Assembly: GCA_040394635.1 (NCBI GenBank)
Contig: JBEBRW010000015.1
Coordinates: 32,746 to 96,745, forward strand
Source of the DNA: UBA5239 sp040394635
GTDB taxonomy: Bacteria; Verrucomicrobiota; Lentisphaeria; Victivallales; Victivallaceae
DNA length: 64,000 nucleotides
Direction: 5' to 3'
Shown here in pieces: positions 26,003 through 35,223 of the stretch. Positions within the stretch are counted from its first letter, which is position 1. The number at the start of each line of letters is the position of its first letter. The notes below the pieces were generated by a model that made no database searches, was not told the origin of the DNA, and saw only the letters and a list, made by a program, of their open reading frames with translations. Position numbers and translations under genes: made by a program.

Positions 26003-27340
26003 ATGAATATTTACATTGTCAGCCTCGGCTGCCCGAAAAATCTGGTCGACACCGAAGTCATGACCGGTGAACTGCTGGTCAAGGGATTCGGCATCACCAT
26101 GGACCCGGAAGAAGCGGACATTTACCTCGTGAACACCTGTGCATTCATCGAAAGCGCCCGTCAGGACGCCGTCGACGCCATCGAGGAAGCCGCCGACTGG
26201 AAACTCGACGACCCCGAGCACCGCATTCTGGTGGTCACCGGCTGCCTGATCCAGTGGGACAAGGACGAGCTCGTGAAGCGCGAATGGCCCGAGGTCGACC
26301 TCTGGACCGGCGTCGACATGATCCCCCGGATTCCCGAACTGCTGATGGAAGCCGGCAAAAATCCCGGCCGCACCGAACGGCAGGACGTGCCGAGTTATCT
26401 CTATAACGACGCCACCCCGCGTTTCCAGTGGACGCTGCCGCACCTGGCCTACCTGAAAATCGGCGAGGGCTGCGACAACCGCTGCTCCTACTGCGCCATT
26501 CCGAATATCCGCGGACCGCTGCGCAGCCGCGAGCCGGACTCGATCATCCGTGAAGCGAAGAACCTGATCGGCAACGGCGTCAAGGAACTGATCATCGTGG
26601 CGCAGGATATCTCCGCCTTCGGGCACGATACCGGAAAAGGTGATCTCGCCAGCCTGTTGAAAGAACTTCAGGCCATCGACGGCGATTTCAAAATCCGCCT
26701 TCTCTACGGCCACCCGGCTCATTTCACCGATGAAATGATCGACGCCATGGCCGCCTGCGACAAGGTTCTCCCATATCTCGACCTGCCCCTCCAGCACATT
26801 TCCGACAATATGCTGAAGGCCATGGGTCGCAAAACCACCCGCGCCCGGGTCGAACACGTACTGGACCAGCTCCGTTTGAAGCTCCCGGACATCGCCATCC
26901 GCACCACCTTCATCACCGGTTTCCCCGGCGAGACCGAGGCCGATTTCGAAGAGCTCAAGCAGTTCATCAGGGACCGCAAGTTCGAGCGTCTCGGCGTGTT
27001 CCCCTATTGCCCGGAGGAAAATACCCCGGCGCATGACTTCCCCGGCCAGGTGCCGGAAGAAGTCGCCGAGGCCCGCGCCGACGAATTAATGAAAATTCAG
27101 GGAAAAATCGCGCTGGAAAACAATAAAAAACTTGCCGGACGCGTTTTTCGTGTTATAATTGATGAGGTCCAGAAGAAATTTGCGGTCGGGCGCACCTATA
27201 TGGATGCTCCCGACATCGACAACACCGTCCGGATTACCCCCGCGGGCAAACTGCAGGTCGGTGATATCGTCGATGTCCGTATTACCGGGGTCAGCAAATA
27301 CGATCTTTTCGGAGAAATTAACGATAAAGGAAAAAAATAA
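26003..27340 (+). CDS. rimO: Ribosomal protein uS12 methylthiotransferase RimO
   Basis: 445 residues, full length. The N-terminal UPF0004 domain begins MNIYIVSLGCPKNLVDTEVM with the cluster-ligating Cys residues (Cys at SLGCP, NTCAF, TGCL). The radical-SAM motif GCDNRCSYCAIPNIRG lies near residue 156, and a TRAM domain closes the protein. It methylthiolates an Asp of ribosomal protein uS12 using SAM and two Fe-S clusters. It is followed 3 bp later by pgsA. Confidence 0.95.
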   Translation: MNIYIVSLGCPKNLVDTEVMTGELLVKGFGITMDPEEADIYLVNTCAFIESARQDAVDAIEEAADWKLDDPEHRILVVTGCLIQWDKDELVKREWPEVDLWTGVDMIPRIPELLMEAGKNPGRTERQDVPSYLYNDATPRFQWTLPHLAYLKIGEGCDNRCSYCAIPNIRGPLRSREPDSIIREAKNLIGNGVKELIIVAQDISAFGHDTGKGDLASLLKELQAIDGDFKIRLLYGHPAHFTDEMIDAMAACDKVLPYLDLPLQHISDNMLKAMGRKTTRARVEHVLDQLRLKLPDIAIRTTFITGFPGETEADFEELKQFIRDRKFERLGVFPYCPEENTPAHDFPGQVPEEVAEARADELMKIQGKIALENNKKLAGRVFRVIIDEVQKKFAVGRTYMDAPDIDNTVRITPAGKLQVGDIVDVRITGVSKYDLFGEINDKGKK

Positions 27341-27343
27341 AGT

Positions 27344-28036
27344 ATGAAGATGCTAAACCTACCAAATGCCTTGACGGTGGGCCGGATCGTGGCGATTTTC
27401 ATTGTGTTGATCCTCGCCAATATTGTCGAGCCGAACGTCTGGCCGTATTTCTCCGACTCCGTGGCGCAGAAGATCAAAATTGTCGCCTTCATCCTGGCAA
27501 TCCTTGCCGCGCTGACCGACTTTTTCGACGGCTACCTGGCGCGCAAGTACAACCAGGTGACCGACTTCGGCAAACTGGTCGACCCGCTGGCCGACAAGAT
27601 TTTCGTGGCCGCGCTGATGCTGATGATGGTCGAGTTCCTGCTCATTCCGGCGTGGATCGCCGTCCTCGTGATCTCCCGCGAATTTCTCGTCACCGGACTG
27701 CGGATGCTGGCCATTCAGAAAAATATCATCATTTCCGCCGACAGCTGGGGCAAGGCCAAAACCATGCTGCAGATGCTGATCCTGCTGATCGGCGCCTCCT
27801 CATGGATCGGCGTCTACGACCTGCAGACCGATATCCTCGTTTTCGGCGGCACCCCCGCAATACAGATGGTGGCGGACGGCTCCACCCGGATGTTCCGGGT
27901 CATCGGCGGAAACTTCCACCTGAGCCTCTGGTTCATCTGGAAAGCCTTCCTGATCGGCATGGTGCTGGTCACGGTTTATTCCGGCATTGGCTATTTCGCC
28001 AAATTCAAGGATTTATTCATCTCGGATAAGGATTAA
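27344..28036 (+). CDS. pgsA: CDP-diacylglycerol-glycerol-3-phosphate 3-phosphatidyltransferase
   Basis: 230 residues, somewhat longer than average, with five or six membrane helices. The CDP-alcohol phosphotransferase signature DG-x2-AR-x8-G-x3-D-x3-D is intact (DGYLARKY to DPLADK, about residues 64-86). It makes phosphatidylglycerophosphate at the inner membrane. The start MKMLNLPNALTVGRI is typical. An extra hydrophilic loop (LQTDILVFGGTPAIQ) accounts for the added length. Confidence 0.93.
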   Translation: MKMLNLPNALTVGRIVAIFIVLILANIVEPNVWPYFSDSVAQKIKIVAFILAILAALTDFFDGYLARKYNQVTDFGKLVDPLADKIFVAALMLMMVEFLLIPAWIAVLVISREFLVTGLRMLAIQKNIIISADSWGKAKTMLQMLILLIGASSWIGVYDLQTDILVFGGTPAIQMVADGSTRMFRVIGGNFHLSLWFIWKAFLIGMVLVTVYSGIGYFAKFKDLFISDKD

Positions 28037-28039
28037 GTT

Positions 28040-29440
28040 ATGAGCAAAGCGACAGATGCGCATGTGATCGGCGTCGAGCTGTTTTTTCTGGAAGCACCGA
28101 TGCGGGTGCCGTTGAAGTTCGGCGGAGAAACCATCAGCTCCTGTTCGGTGGCGCGTGTCCACATGCAAATGGAAAACACGGTCGGCGACACGGTTTTCGG
28201 CTGGGGCGAATCGGTATTGAGCCCGGGCTGGGCGTGGCCGGCGGCCTCGACCTTCGCCGAGCGCGATACTTTTATGAAGGATTTCTGCGTGAAGCTGGCC
28301 GAAGCCTGGAGCAAATTCGATTTCAGCGGCCACCCCATGGAAATCGGCCACGAATTCCTCCGGACCCAGCTCGACCCGCTGTTGGAGCAAGCCAATGCCG
28401 GACGCGAGATCCCGATGCCGCACCTGGCGGCGCTGAACTGTGCGGCGGCCTTCGACCTCGCACTGCACGATGCTTACGGCGTGCTTCACAAAGTCTGCAC
28501 CTACGATACCTACAACGCGGACTGGATGAATTACGACCTGACCCATTACCTTGAGCCCGATGCCCCGCAAGTCAATTTCGCCGGCAAATACCCAGTCGAT
28601 TATATGGTCAAGGACGTCCCGGACAAGCTCCCGGTATGGCACCTGGTCGGCGGCAAGGACCTGATTTCCGACGCCGAACGCACCGGCAGCGAGCCCGATG
28701 ACGGCTACCCGGTGGTGCTCGATGAGTGGATCTCCGCCGACGGCCTCAAATGCCTGAAAATCAAACTGCGCGGCAACGATGCCAGGTGGGATTATCAACG
28801 CATGGTCGATGTCGGCCGCATCGCGCTTGAGCGTGAGGTCCGCTGGCTCAGTCCCGACTTCAACTGTCTGGTCACCGACCCGGCCTATGTCAACGACATT
28901 CTCGACAAACTGCGGCAGGAGCACCCCGCCATTTACGGCAAAATCCTCTATGTCGAACAACCCTTCCCGTATGACCTTGAGAACAACCAGATCGACGTTC
29001 ACAGCGTCTCCGCCCGTAAACCCCTGTTTATGGACGAGAGCTGCCACGACTGGAAGTTCGTCCGCATGGGCCGCTCGCTCGGCTGGACCGGCGTGGCGCT
29101 GAAAACCTGCAAGACCCAGACCGGCGCGCTGCTCAGCATGTGCTGGGCCAAGGCTCACGGCATGACCCTGATGGTGCAGGACCTGACCAACCCCATGCTC
29201 AGCATCATCCCCCACATCCTGCTCGCGGCGCACGCCGGCACGATCATGGGCGTGGAGTGCAACGCGGCGCAGTTCTACCCCGCCGCCTCCGCCGTGGAGG
29301 AAATCACCCATCCCGGCATTTACAAACGCAACAACGGCACGGTGGACATCTCTACGCTCGGCGGCTACGGTTTCGGTTACCGGGCCGAGGAAATCGGGCG
29401 TCAGCTGCCACCTCCCGCCTTCTGTCAAATTGAGAATTGA
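28040..29440 (+). CDS. Enolase-superfamily protein (mandelate racemase / muconate lactonizing type)
   Basis: 466 residues. The N-terminal capping domain starts VIGVELFFLEAPMRVPLKFGGETI. The barrel carries KIKLRGNDARWDYQRM with the likely catalytic Lys, a metal-ligand Asp in LSPDFNCL, and YVEQPF and MDESC supplying the further acidic ligands. These enzymes abstract a proton next to a carboxylate, as in sugar-acid dehydratases and epimerases. The substrate is unknown. AAGGA precedes the ATG, 3 bp after pgsA. Confidence 0.82.
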   Translation: MSKATDAHVIGVELFFLEAPMRVPLKFGGETISSCSVARVHMQMENTVGDTVFGWGESVLSPGWAWPAASTFAERDTFMKDFCVKLAEAWSKFDFSGHPMEIGHEFLRTQLDPLLEQANAGREIPMPHLAALNCAAAFDLALHDAYGVLHKVCTYDTYNADWMNYDLTHYLEPDAPQVNFAGKYPVDYMVKDVPDKLPVWHLVGGKDLISDAERTGSEPDDGYPVVLDEWISADGLKCLKIKLRGNDARWDYQRMVDVGRIALEREVRWLSPDFNCLVTDPAYVNDILDKLRQEHPAIYGKILYVEQPFPYDLENNQIDVHSVSARKPLFMDESCHDWKFVRMGRSLGWTGVALKTCKTQTGALLSMCWAKAHGMTLMVQDLTNPMLSIIPHILLAAHAGTIMGVECNAAQFYPAASAVEEITHPGIYKRNNGTVDISTLGGYGFGYRAEEIGRQLPPPAFCQIEN

Positions 29441-29546
29441 AAATTGAAAATTAAGGGAAACATTTATCTTCATCGAAATTTCAAAGAGGGTCAAAGGGAT
29501 TCTTCCCTTTCCTTCATTTTCCATTCTCCATTTTCCATTTTCAATT
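29426..29546. repeat. Inverted repeat with 7-nt-period arms
   Basis: The left arm (29426-29453) is built of ATTGAGA/ATTGAAA heptads. The right arm (29506-29546) is built of CATTTTC/CATTCTC heptads ending in an AATT that pairs with the left arm. It fills the 126-bp gap between the enolase-type and oxidoreductase genes. The right-arm unit matches that at 4549-4576. Confidence 0.65.
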
Positions 29547-29566
29547 AAAAAAATAAGGAAACAAAA

Positions 29567-30814
29567 ATGCATACAATCGTCATCATCAATCCGGGGCATT
29601 TCCACGCGGGGCTCGTGCTGCGCGACATGCATCCGCAGATCACGCCGGACGTCTATATCTACTCCGAAGCCGGGCGCGACCTCGATAACTACATGAAGCT
29701 CGTCGAGTCTTTCAATACCCGCGAGAAAAATCCGACCAGCTGGAAGTTCCATGTTTACGCCGGTCCTGACTATCTGGCCAAAGCCATCGCCGAGAAAAAA
29801 GGCGACATCGCCGTTCTCGCCGGACGCAATGACCTCAAAATTTACGACATCAAGGCCCTGCACGCCGCCGGCTTCAAAATTCTGAGCGACAAACCGCTCA
29901 CCATCGACAGCCGCGGCGTCGAAACCCTCGCCGGCATCCTCAAATCCGGCGGTGAGCCCCTGCTCGACATTATGACCGAGCGCCACGAAGCCACTTCGCT
30001 CATTCAGAAAAAACTGCTGGAAGATAACGACGTTTTCGGCGGCTTCGCCATTTCCGACCACCCGGTCATTTTCAAGGAAAGCGTCCACCACCTCGCGAAG
30101 ATGGTCAACGGCGCGCCGCTGGTGCGCCCGTGGTGGTTTTTCGACGTCACCAAACAGGGCGACGGCATCGTCGACGTGACCACCCACCTGGTGGACCTCG
30201 TCCAATGGATGGTCGCCGGCGAGGCCGAGCTGAATTTCGAGGAAGACGTGAAGGTGCTGGAAGCCAAGCGCTGGCCCACCCCGGTGCCGCAGGACAGTTT
30301 CGCCATGATCACCAAAGTCGAGACTTATCCCGATGAACTGAAAGATCAGTTGAAAAACGGCGTTCTGCAGGTCTTCTGCAACGGCGAATTCACCTACGAG
30401 GTCCGTGGTCTGAAGGTCAAACTGGTGGTGATCTGGAACCTCGAAGCGCCCGCCGGAGGCGGCGACACCCATCGCTCCTACATGGTCGGCAACAAAAGCA
30501 CGCTGGTCATCGACCAGGGTCCGCACACCGGCAACAAACCCGAACTTTACGTCGAGCCGAAAAACGACAGCCACGCCTTCAAAGCCGCGCTGGAAAAGGC
30601 CCTCCCCGATCTGGACATCATTCAGGAAGGCAAACGCTACCGCGTCGACATCCCGCAAAGCCTCCGCACCACCCACGAGGAACATTTCGCCGAGGTGCGC
30701 AACGAATTTCTGGATATGCTCGCCGCCGGAAAAGAACCCGCCAATAGCCGCGGCAATTTGTTAACCAAATACAAAACGCTCTCCACCGCCAGGGATCTGG
30801 CCATGAAGAGCTAA
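29567..30814 (+). CDS. Gfo/Idh/MocA-like oxidoreductase with family-specific C-terminal domain
   Basis: 415 residues. N-terminal nucleotide-binding fold starting HTIVIINPGHFHAGLVLRDM, then the KILSDKPLTIDSRGVETLAGIL block equivalent to the Gfo/Idh EKP motif, and DGIVDVTTHLVDLVQWMV with the catalytic-region His. The C-terminal half matches what I recall of the putative-oxidoreductase C-terminal family found in Bacteroidetes, Planctomycetes and Lentisphaerota. Probably acts on a sugar or sugar acid together with the neighbouring enolase-superfamily enzyme. Confidence 0.78.
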   Translation: MHTIVIINPGHFHAGLVLRDMHPQITPDVYIYSEAGRDLDNYMKLVESFNTREKNPTSWKFHVYAGPDYLAKAIAEKKGDIAVLAGRNDLKIYDIKALHAAGFKILSDKPLTIDSRGVETLAGILKSGGEPLLDIMTERHEATSLIQKKLLEDNDVFGGFAISDHPVIFKESVHHLAKMVNGAPLVRPWWFFDVTKQGDGIVDVTTHLVDLVQWMVAGEAELNFEEDVKVLEAKRWPTPVPQDSFAMITKVETYPDELKDQLKNGVLQVFCNGEFTYEVRGLKVKLVVIWNLEAPAGGGDTHRSYMVGNKSTLVIDQGPHTGNKPELYVEPKNDSHAFKAALEKALPDLDIIQEGKRYRVDIPQSLRTTHEEHFAEVRNEFLDMLAAGKEPANSRGNLLTKYKTLSTARDLAMKS

Positions 30815-30833
30815 CCCGAAGAGGAGAGAAAAC

Positions 30834-31280
30834 ATGAAAAAAATGCTTCAACTGATGGCTGCGCTGCTCGTACTGGCCGCGCTGGTTTCGTGCAAAAGTG
30901 CCCCCAAAGAAGAGAAAAAAGACCTGTATTACGGCCTGCTGGGCGACTGGCAGCCCACCGTGATCGCGGGCGCCACCCAAACCTCCAGCCTTGAACAGCC
31001 CGAAGTCTCGTTCCGCGACACCGGCGACGTTTTCGGCTATACCGGCGTGAACAATTTCAACACCATTTTCCGGATCACCCCGGAGAAAAGCCTGAAAATC
31101 AACCCCATTATCAAGACCCGCCGCGGCGGTACCCCCGAAGCCCTGGCCCTCGAAGGTGCTTTCGAAACAGCCCTGACCAGTGCCTCCCGCTTCGAAGCCT
31201 CCACGGACACCCTCACGATTTACGGAGCCGACGGCGCCGAAGTCATGCAGCTCAAAAAACTGCCGCCCAAGGCCCAGTAA
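30834..31280 (+). CDS. META-domain lipoprotein
   Basis: 148 residues. Type II signal peptide with the lipobox LVSC (mature Cys about residue 20). The mature part resembles a META/HslJ domain: LLGDWQPTVI, then GDVFGYTGVNNFNTIFRI in place of the usual GCN block, and ASRFEASTDTLTIYGADGAEVMQL at the end. Such proteins are surface or periplasmic with poorly known roles. AGAGGAG precedes the ATG, 19 bp after the oxidoreductase. Confidence 0.72.
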   Translation: MKKMLQLMAALLVLAALVSCKSAPKEEKKDLYYGLLGDWQPTVIAGATQTSSLEQPEVSFRDTGDVFGYTGVNNFNTIFRITPEKSLKINPIIKTRRGGTPEALALEGAFETALTSASRFEASTDTLTIYGADGAEVMQLKKLPPKAQ

Positions 31281-31293
31281 TACTCATAAATAC

Positions 31294-31314
31294 AGGGGGC
31301 TGACATCGCCCCCT
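31294..31314 (+). terminator. Candidate bidirectional terminator
   Basis: AGGGGGC (31294-31300) pairs with GCCCCCT (31308-31314) across a 7-nt loop, in the 40-bp gap between two convergent genes. Only a short T/C-rich tail follows, so confidence is moderate. Confidence 0.6.
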
Positions 31315-31320
31315 TCTCCC

Positions 31321-33255
31321 TCACACAAAAGCCGGTTCTTCGCTGCGCTGCCGGACCAGCGGCCTGAACTCGATGTTCCTGCCGCCGAAAGCGGTCGGGC
31401 GCATACCCCGGATCGAGGCGAAATAGTGATACAGCACGTGCGAGCTCCAGGCGTGACAGTCCGAGCGCGGATTGCTGAACTCCTCCGGCAACGTTTTCAG
31501 CCCCTGTTTTTCCAGCTTGAACCATTCGGAGAAACGCGCGGAAAACAGATCGGATAGGTTGTGCTTGTAACAGGCTTCCAGATAGTAAAACGAGAAATAA
31601 ATCCCGGTGCGCGGCAGATCTTTCCCACGCCGCAGACCGTCGATCAGCTGCGGATAATCCCCGGCCAGCAGCGCCAGCACCTGCGAGTGCTCGGAATAAT
31701 GCCGCTGCTCGAAATCGTTGGCAATCAACCCGCGCTCCGCATTATAATATTTCGTCCAGACGGCCCGCTCCAATTCGGTGGCAAACTGCGCGTTTGAAGC
31801 CGCCCGCTCGCGACTGCCGAAATGCATCTCAAGCTCGCCCATCTGCTGCAACGCCAGTACTCCGAGGTAATTCAAGGGCGAACTGGTGCCGCTCTCGGCA
31901 CTGCCGGGCGGTTCGCCGTGCGTCCACTCCGGTACCCAGTCGATGAAGCGCCATTCCGGCAGATACAGCAAACCATCGCGGTAATTGCCGCTCAGATAAT
32001 CGACGATCCCGCGCGCCGCGGGCAACAATTCGCGCACAAACTCCGGGTCATCCTGCCACAGCGCGAAATCATACAGCGCCATGATATAAATCATGCAGAA
32101 TGTCGGGATCATCTGGTCCACCCGCGCCGGATAACGCGAGAAAATCGAGCCGTCCGGCTGACACGAATGCGTCAACTGGCGCAACGCCTTTTTGACCAGC
32201 CGGGTATCGGCAGTCGTCACGTAGGTGCTGAGCGCCTCCAGCCGGGCGTCGCCGATATACATCAGCTGTTCGTAGTACGGACAATCCATATAGGTCTCAT
32301 GCGAACACGCCTCCAGCGTCCGGTAGGCCATTTCCAGCACTGAGTTCAGCGGCGGATTGGCCGAAAAAATCTCCTTGCCGCGCCGGTACGGATACCCGGT
32401 GCGGTGAAACGTCACGTTTTCCAATACCGGCCCGTCGCATTCGATTTCGAGGATGCGCCCGGCCTGCCACCAGTAATCCACCCAGCGATGCCGGCCACCG
32501 TTCAGCTTAAACGTGTTGCCGGTGCTGATCAGGTACTTGCCGTCGCGCTTGCCCTTGACGCCTTTCAGGTTGTGGATATTGAGCTCCGGCTCATCGTAAG
32601 TGGTTTCGCCCCAGCGGATCGTGACCGTACCGGAACCGGAGAACACATACTCGGGCCACACGCAGACATAGTCGTCAAAAATGATACGGTTGCCCTCGCG
32701 CCGGTAACGCGTCTCCGGCTCGTAACGCATCAGCGGCAAATCGGGCGCATGCAGCTCGCGGGCGTCGTCGAAATACGCCACGGTACGCCACTCGCCGCCC
32801 TTGCCCTCGAGGATATCCCAGTTCGCGGGTTCGGCATCGAAACGCGGAAACGTCCCCCAGTCCGGGTACGGCTTGCGATAGCGGAATCCCTCCTCGATCT
32901 GCCATTGCCACGCGCCGAGAATCCCGGCGGGCTCATCGATCCACAAACCATGCATGACCGACATCTGAGCGTGCGCCGTCAAACCCTTGCCGAAACAGAG
33001 CACCCGCGCCGTCAAACAATACTCGCCCGGCTCCAGCTCCATCGCAAAGTCCTGATAATACCAGTACTGCGCATCACCGCGCTCCGGCCCGTCGCCGACG
33101 CGCCCGCCATTCAAAAAAAGCTGGCAACGCTCGTCGGCACTGTAACGGAACTTCAGCTCACGCTTTTCGCCGAGGGTAAAATTATTTCGAAACACCGCCA
33201 CAAACGGCGCCTCCACCGGCAAATCCGGCCGCATCCAAAGATTTTTCATATCCAT
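31321..33255 (-). CDS. Alpha-L-rhamnosidase-like glycoside hydrolase (GH78 type)
   Basis: 644 residues. An N-terminal beta-sandwich resembling rhamnosidase N domains (FRNNFTLGEKRELKFRYSADERCQLFLNGGRVGDGPE) precedes the (alpha/alpha)6 barrel with the signature ETYMDCPYYEQLMYIGDARLEAL; the Asp and acidic residues here and at LYLPEWRFIDWVPEW are catalytic candidates. A C-terminal beta-domain follows. It releases terminal rhamnose from plant or bacterial glycans. No signal peptide is seen. The start at 33255 lies 7 bp after the beta-helix gene; ATG 33249 is an alternative. The two are an operon. Confidence 0.85.
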   Translation of the reverse strand: MDMKNLWMRPDLPVEAPFVAVFRNNFTLGEKRELKFRYSADERCQLFLNGGRVGDGPERGDAQYWYYQDFAMELEPGEYCLTARVLCFGKGLTAHAQMSVMHGLWIDEPAGILGAWQWQIEEGFRYRKPYPDWGTFPRFDAEPANWDILEGKGGEWRTVAYFDDARELHAPDLPLMRYEPETRYRREGNRIIFDDYVCVWPEYVFSGSGTVTIRWGETTYDEPELNIHNLKGVKGKRDGKYLISTGNTFKLNGGRHRWVDYWWQAGRILEIECDGPVLENVTFHRTGYPYRRGKEIFSANPPLNSVLEMAYRTLEACSHETYMDCPYYEQLMYIGDARLEALSTYVTTADTRLVKKALRQLTHSCQPDGSIFSRYPARVDQMIPTFCMIYIMALYDFALWQDDPEFVRELLPAARGIVDYLSGNYRDGLLYLPEWRFIDWVPEWTHGEPPGSAESGTSSPLNYLGVLALQQMGELEMHFGSRERAASNAQFATELERAVWTKYYNAERGLIANDFEQRHYSEHSQVLALLAGDYPQLIDGLRRGKDLPRTGIYFSFYYLEACYKHNLSDLFSARFSEWFKLEKQGLKTLPEEFSNPRSDCHAWSSHVLYHYFASIRGMRPTAFGGRNIEFRPLVRQRSEEPAFV

Positions 33256-33262
33256 GCTTCTT

Positions 33263-35179
33263 TTACTTGTTTCGGAAGACACTGTCCGGCGTCGCACTCA
33301 GTATGGGAATAGAATCCCCGAGAATCGCAATATTGTAATCATCCACGGCCGAATTCACACGGATGGACCATACTTCGGCAACAGCAGGATTGCGCCGTTC
33401 CACCAGAAGCAAAGTGGGTTTCGTGATCTTCTTTTCAGAAACTGCAATTCTTCCAGCAGGGTCCAGCAGATCGACATTCAACCATTCCTCTTCGTTCTCG
33501 CCGCTGACACGCAACGCAACTTCTTTCACACCGGCAGGAACATAAAAATACATTCTTCCGGGGGTCAGGTTCAGCGTTACCGCACCGCTGGCAATGAGCC
33601 CGTTTCCGGGGCGGTTCGATATCAGTTGCGCGCCATGGGGGCTGTTATTGTAATTCAGTTGCCAGACACCGGTTTCGTCCGCCTTGAAACGGATCGTTTT
33701 ATCCGGAGAATCCGCCGTAATTTTCCAGTTGCCCGCCGCCTTTCCGGAAGGAGAATGCAAGGTGAAGCTGTTATTCAATGCAGAGCGCCCGATCGCAGAA
33801 GGAATTACGGTAATGGCAACCTCATCGCCAGCCTTGGCATATTGAAGAAATTTCGAGGTGAAACGCACACGCAGGGGTTTTACATCCTGCCCGGCGGCAA
33901 TGGTATCCGACGCAGGTTCAATATGATTCAGATCAACCTTTGCGCTTTTCAGCGGTCCCTTTTTCTTTGACTCTTCCATTGCAGATGCAAGATCATAGGT
34001 CTTCCCGGAAGCATGCGTTATTGTTCCGCTCAGTTTTTCAAGACTGCAAAATTTCCATTCATCGAACTGGAACATTCTGTGGTCCGGTACGGGGTCAATC
34101 ACCGTGAGATTTTTCACATGCAAATTTCCCAATGCTCCCACGGCATAACCGGGTTCAAAAACAATCGCGCCTCGGTTGCGTATTCCGGTATTGTCCAAAA
34201 CAGAGTCTGAGATATTGATGGCATAACCGTCTGCGCTTTTGGCCCTTGCGTGAATCGTAAACTCCTTCGAACCCTTGATCTTGCAGTTCTCGATATTGAC
34301 AACGCCCTGGACACCCGGTGTTTTCAGGTCCAGAAATGCAATTCCCTTTTTATTGCCTTCGATCACGCAGTTCCGGATCGTAACAGAAATCGGCGTACTG
34401 TGTTCATTGAGATAAGCCAGCCAGAACTCGATCCCGTTGCCGCCATTGTTGATGAAGCGGCAATTTTCCACCACACAATTGACCAGTTTCTCATTCCAGC
34501 GGTTCGGCTCAAAATCAATGCCGGACATGGGAGCTGTCCCGGAGGTATTACTGAATTCGCTATTTCTGATCAACAGATTTTCCGCAGAGATCACCGACAT
34601 TCCCTGACGGTGGTTATCAAGACATTTCACATTGTCGACGGTCATATTTTTAACCACGTTCACGTAGATTCCGTCGCCCCCGCTGGCCCGAAAAGTAAGT
34701 CCGTCAATCTTGATATTGCTGCTGGAAAAAACGGCAAGCGTATGCCGCCATTCGGATTTTTTATATTTGGCACTGTCCAGATAATCCTTCTTGTTCATAG
34801 TGAGGATTCCCTGGCCGCGTATCGTAATGTTCTTCGCGCTCCGGATCATGAAAAGCGCCTCGTTGAGATCATGGAACTTGCCGGGCATGGCTTTGATCTC
34901 CGCACCGTCTTCGAATACGATCTCAAGATTGGAAGGTATGTTCAATTGCCCGCTTACAATCCACGGAGCAGGACGTTTATTGATAATAAGCGTTTTTGCC
35001 CCTGAGTTCAAGGCATTCTGCAATGCCTCTCTCATATCTTCAATGGATGTCACCCACCATTCCGCACATGCGACTTCATTTTTTCCGGATTTGACATCTG
35101 CAATTTCTTTACTGAAATCTGCTCCCTGAAGCGAAATTGCGACTGCAAACAGACAAAAAAATATCCTTTTATATCTCAT
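33263..35179 (-). CDS. Exported right-handed beta-helix protein (pectate-lyase-like)
   Basis: 638 residues. A signal peptide (MRYKRIFFCLFAVAISLQGA) precedes a parallel beta-helix of about 300 residues with repeated N-I-x-I / V-x-N-x-x-F coils, for example NIKIDGLTFRASGGDGIYVN, NMTVDNVKCLDNHRQGMSV, NLLIRNSEFSNTSG and ISVTIRNCVIEGNKKGIAF. A C-terminal beta-rich region follows (about 430-638). Pectate lyases, rhamnogalacturonases and epimerases share this fold. The catalytic residues cannot be placed, so the reaction is open. Cotranscribed with the rhamnosidase. Confidence 0.78.
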   Translation of the reverse strand: MRYKRIFFCLFAVAISLQGADFSKEIADVKSGKNEVACAEWWVTSIEDMREALQNALNSGAKTLIINKRPAPWIVSGQLNIPSNLEIVFEDGAEIKAMPGKFHDLNEALFMIRSAKNITIRGQGILTMNKKDYLDSAKYKKSEWRHTLAVFSSSNIKIDGLTFRASGGDGIYVNVVKNMTVDNVKCLDNHRQGMSVISAENLLIRNSEFSNTSGTAPMSGIDFEPNRWNEKLVNCVVENCRFINNGGNGIEFWLAYLNEHSTPISVTIRNCVIEGNKKGIAFLDLKTPGVQGVVNIENCKIKGSKEFTIHARAKSADGYAINISDSVLDNTGIRNRGAIVFEPGYAVGALGNLHVKNLTVIDPVPDHRMFQFDEWKFCSLEKLSGTITHASGKTYDLASAMEESKKKGPLKSAKVDLNHIEPASDTIAAGQDVKPLRVRFTSKFLQYAKAGDEVAITVIPSAIGRSALNNSFTLHSPSGKAAGNWKITADSPDKTIRFKADETGVWQLNYNNSPHGAQLISNRPGNGLIASGAVTLNLTPGRMYFYVPAGVKEVALRVSGENEEEWLNVDLLDPAGRIAVSEKKITKPTLLLVERRNPAVAEVWSIRVNSAVDDYNIAILGDSIPILSATPDSVFRNK

Positions 35180-35223
35180 AACTTTTTATTCTCCATTCAA
35201 ATGTTATTGTAAATTAAATGTAA

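Noticed and set aside
28013..30685. A long open frame (about 890 codons) on the minus strand
   Set aside because: It lies antisense to three well-supported genes (end of pgsA region, enolase-type, oxidoreductase). Its composition is that of a GC-rich shadow frame, and it has no domain or ribosome site.
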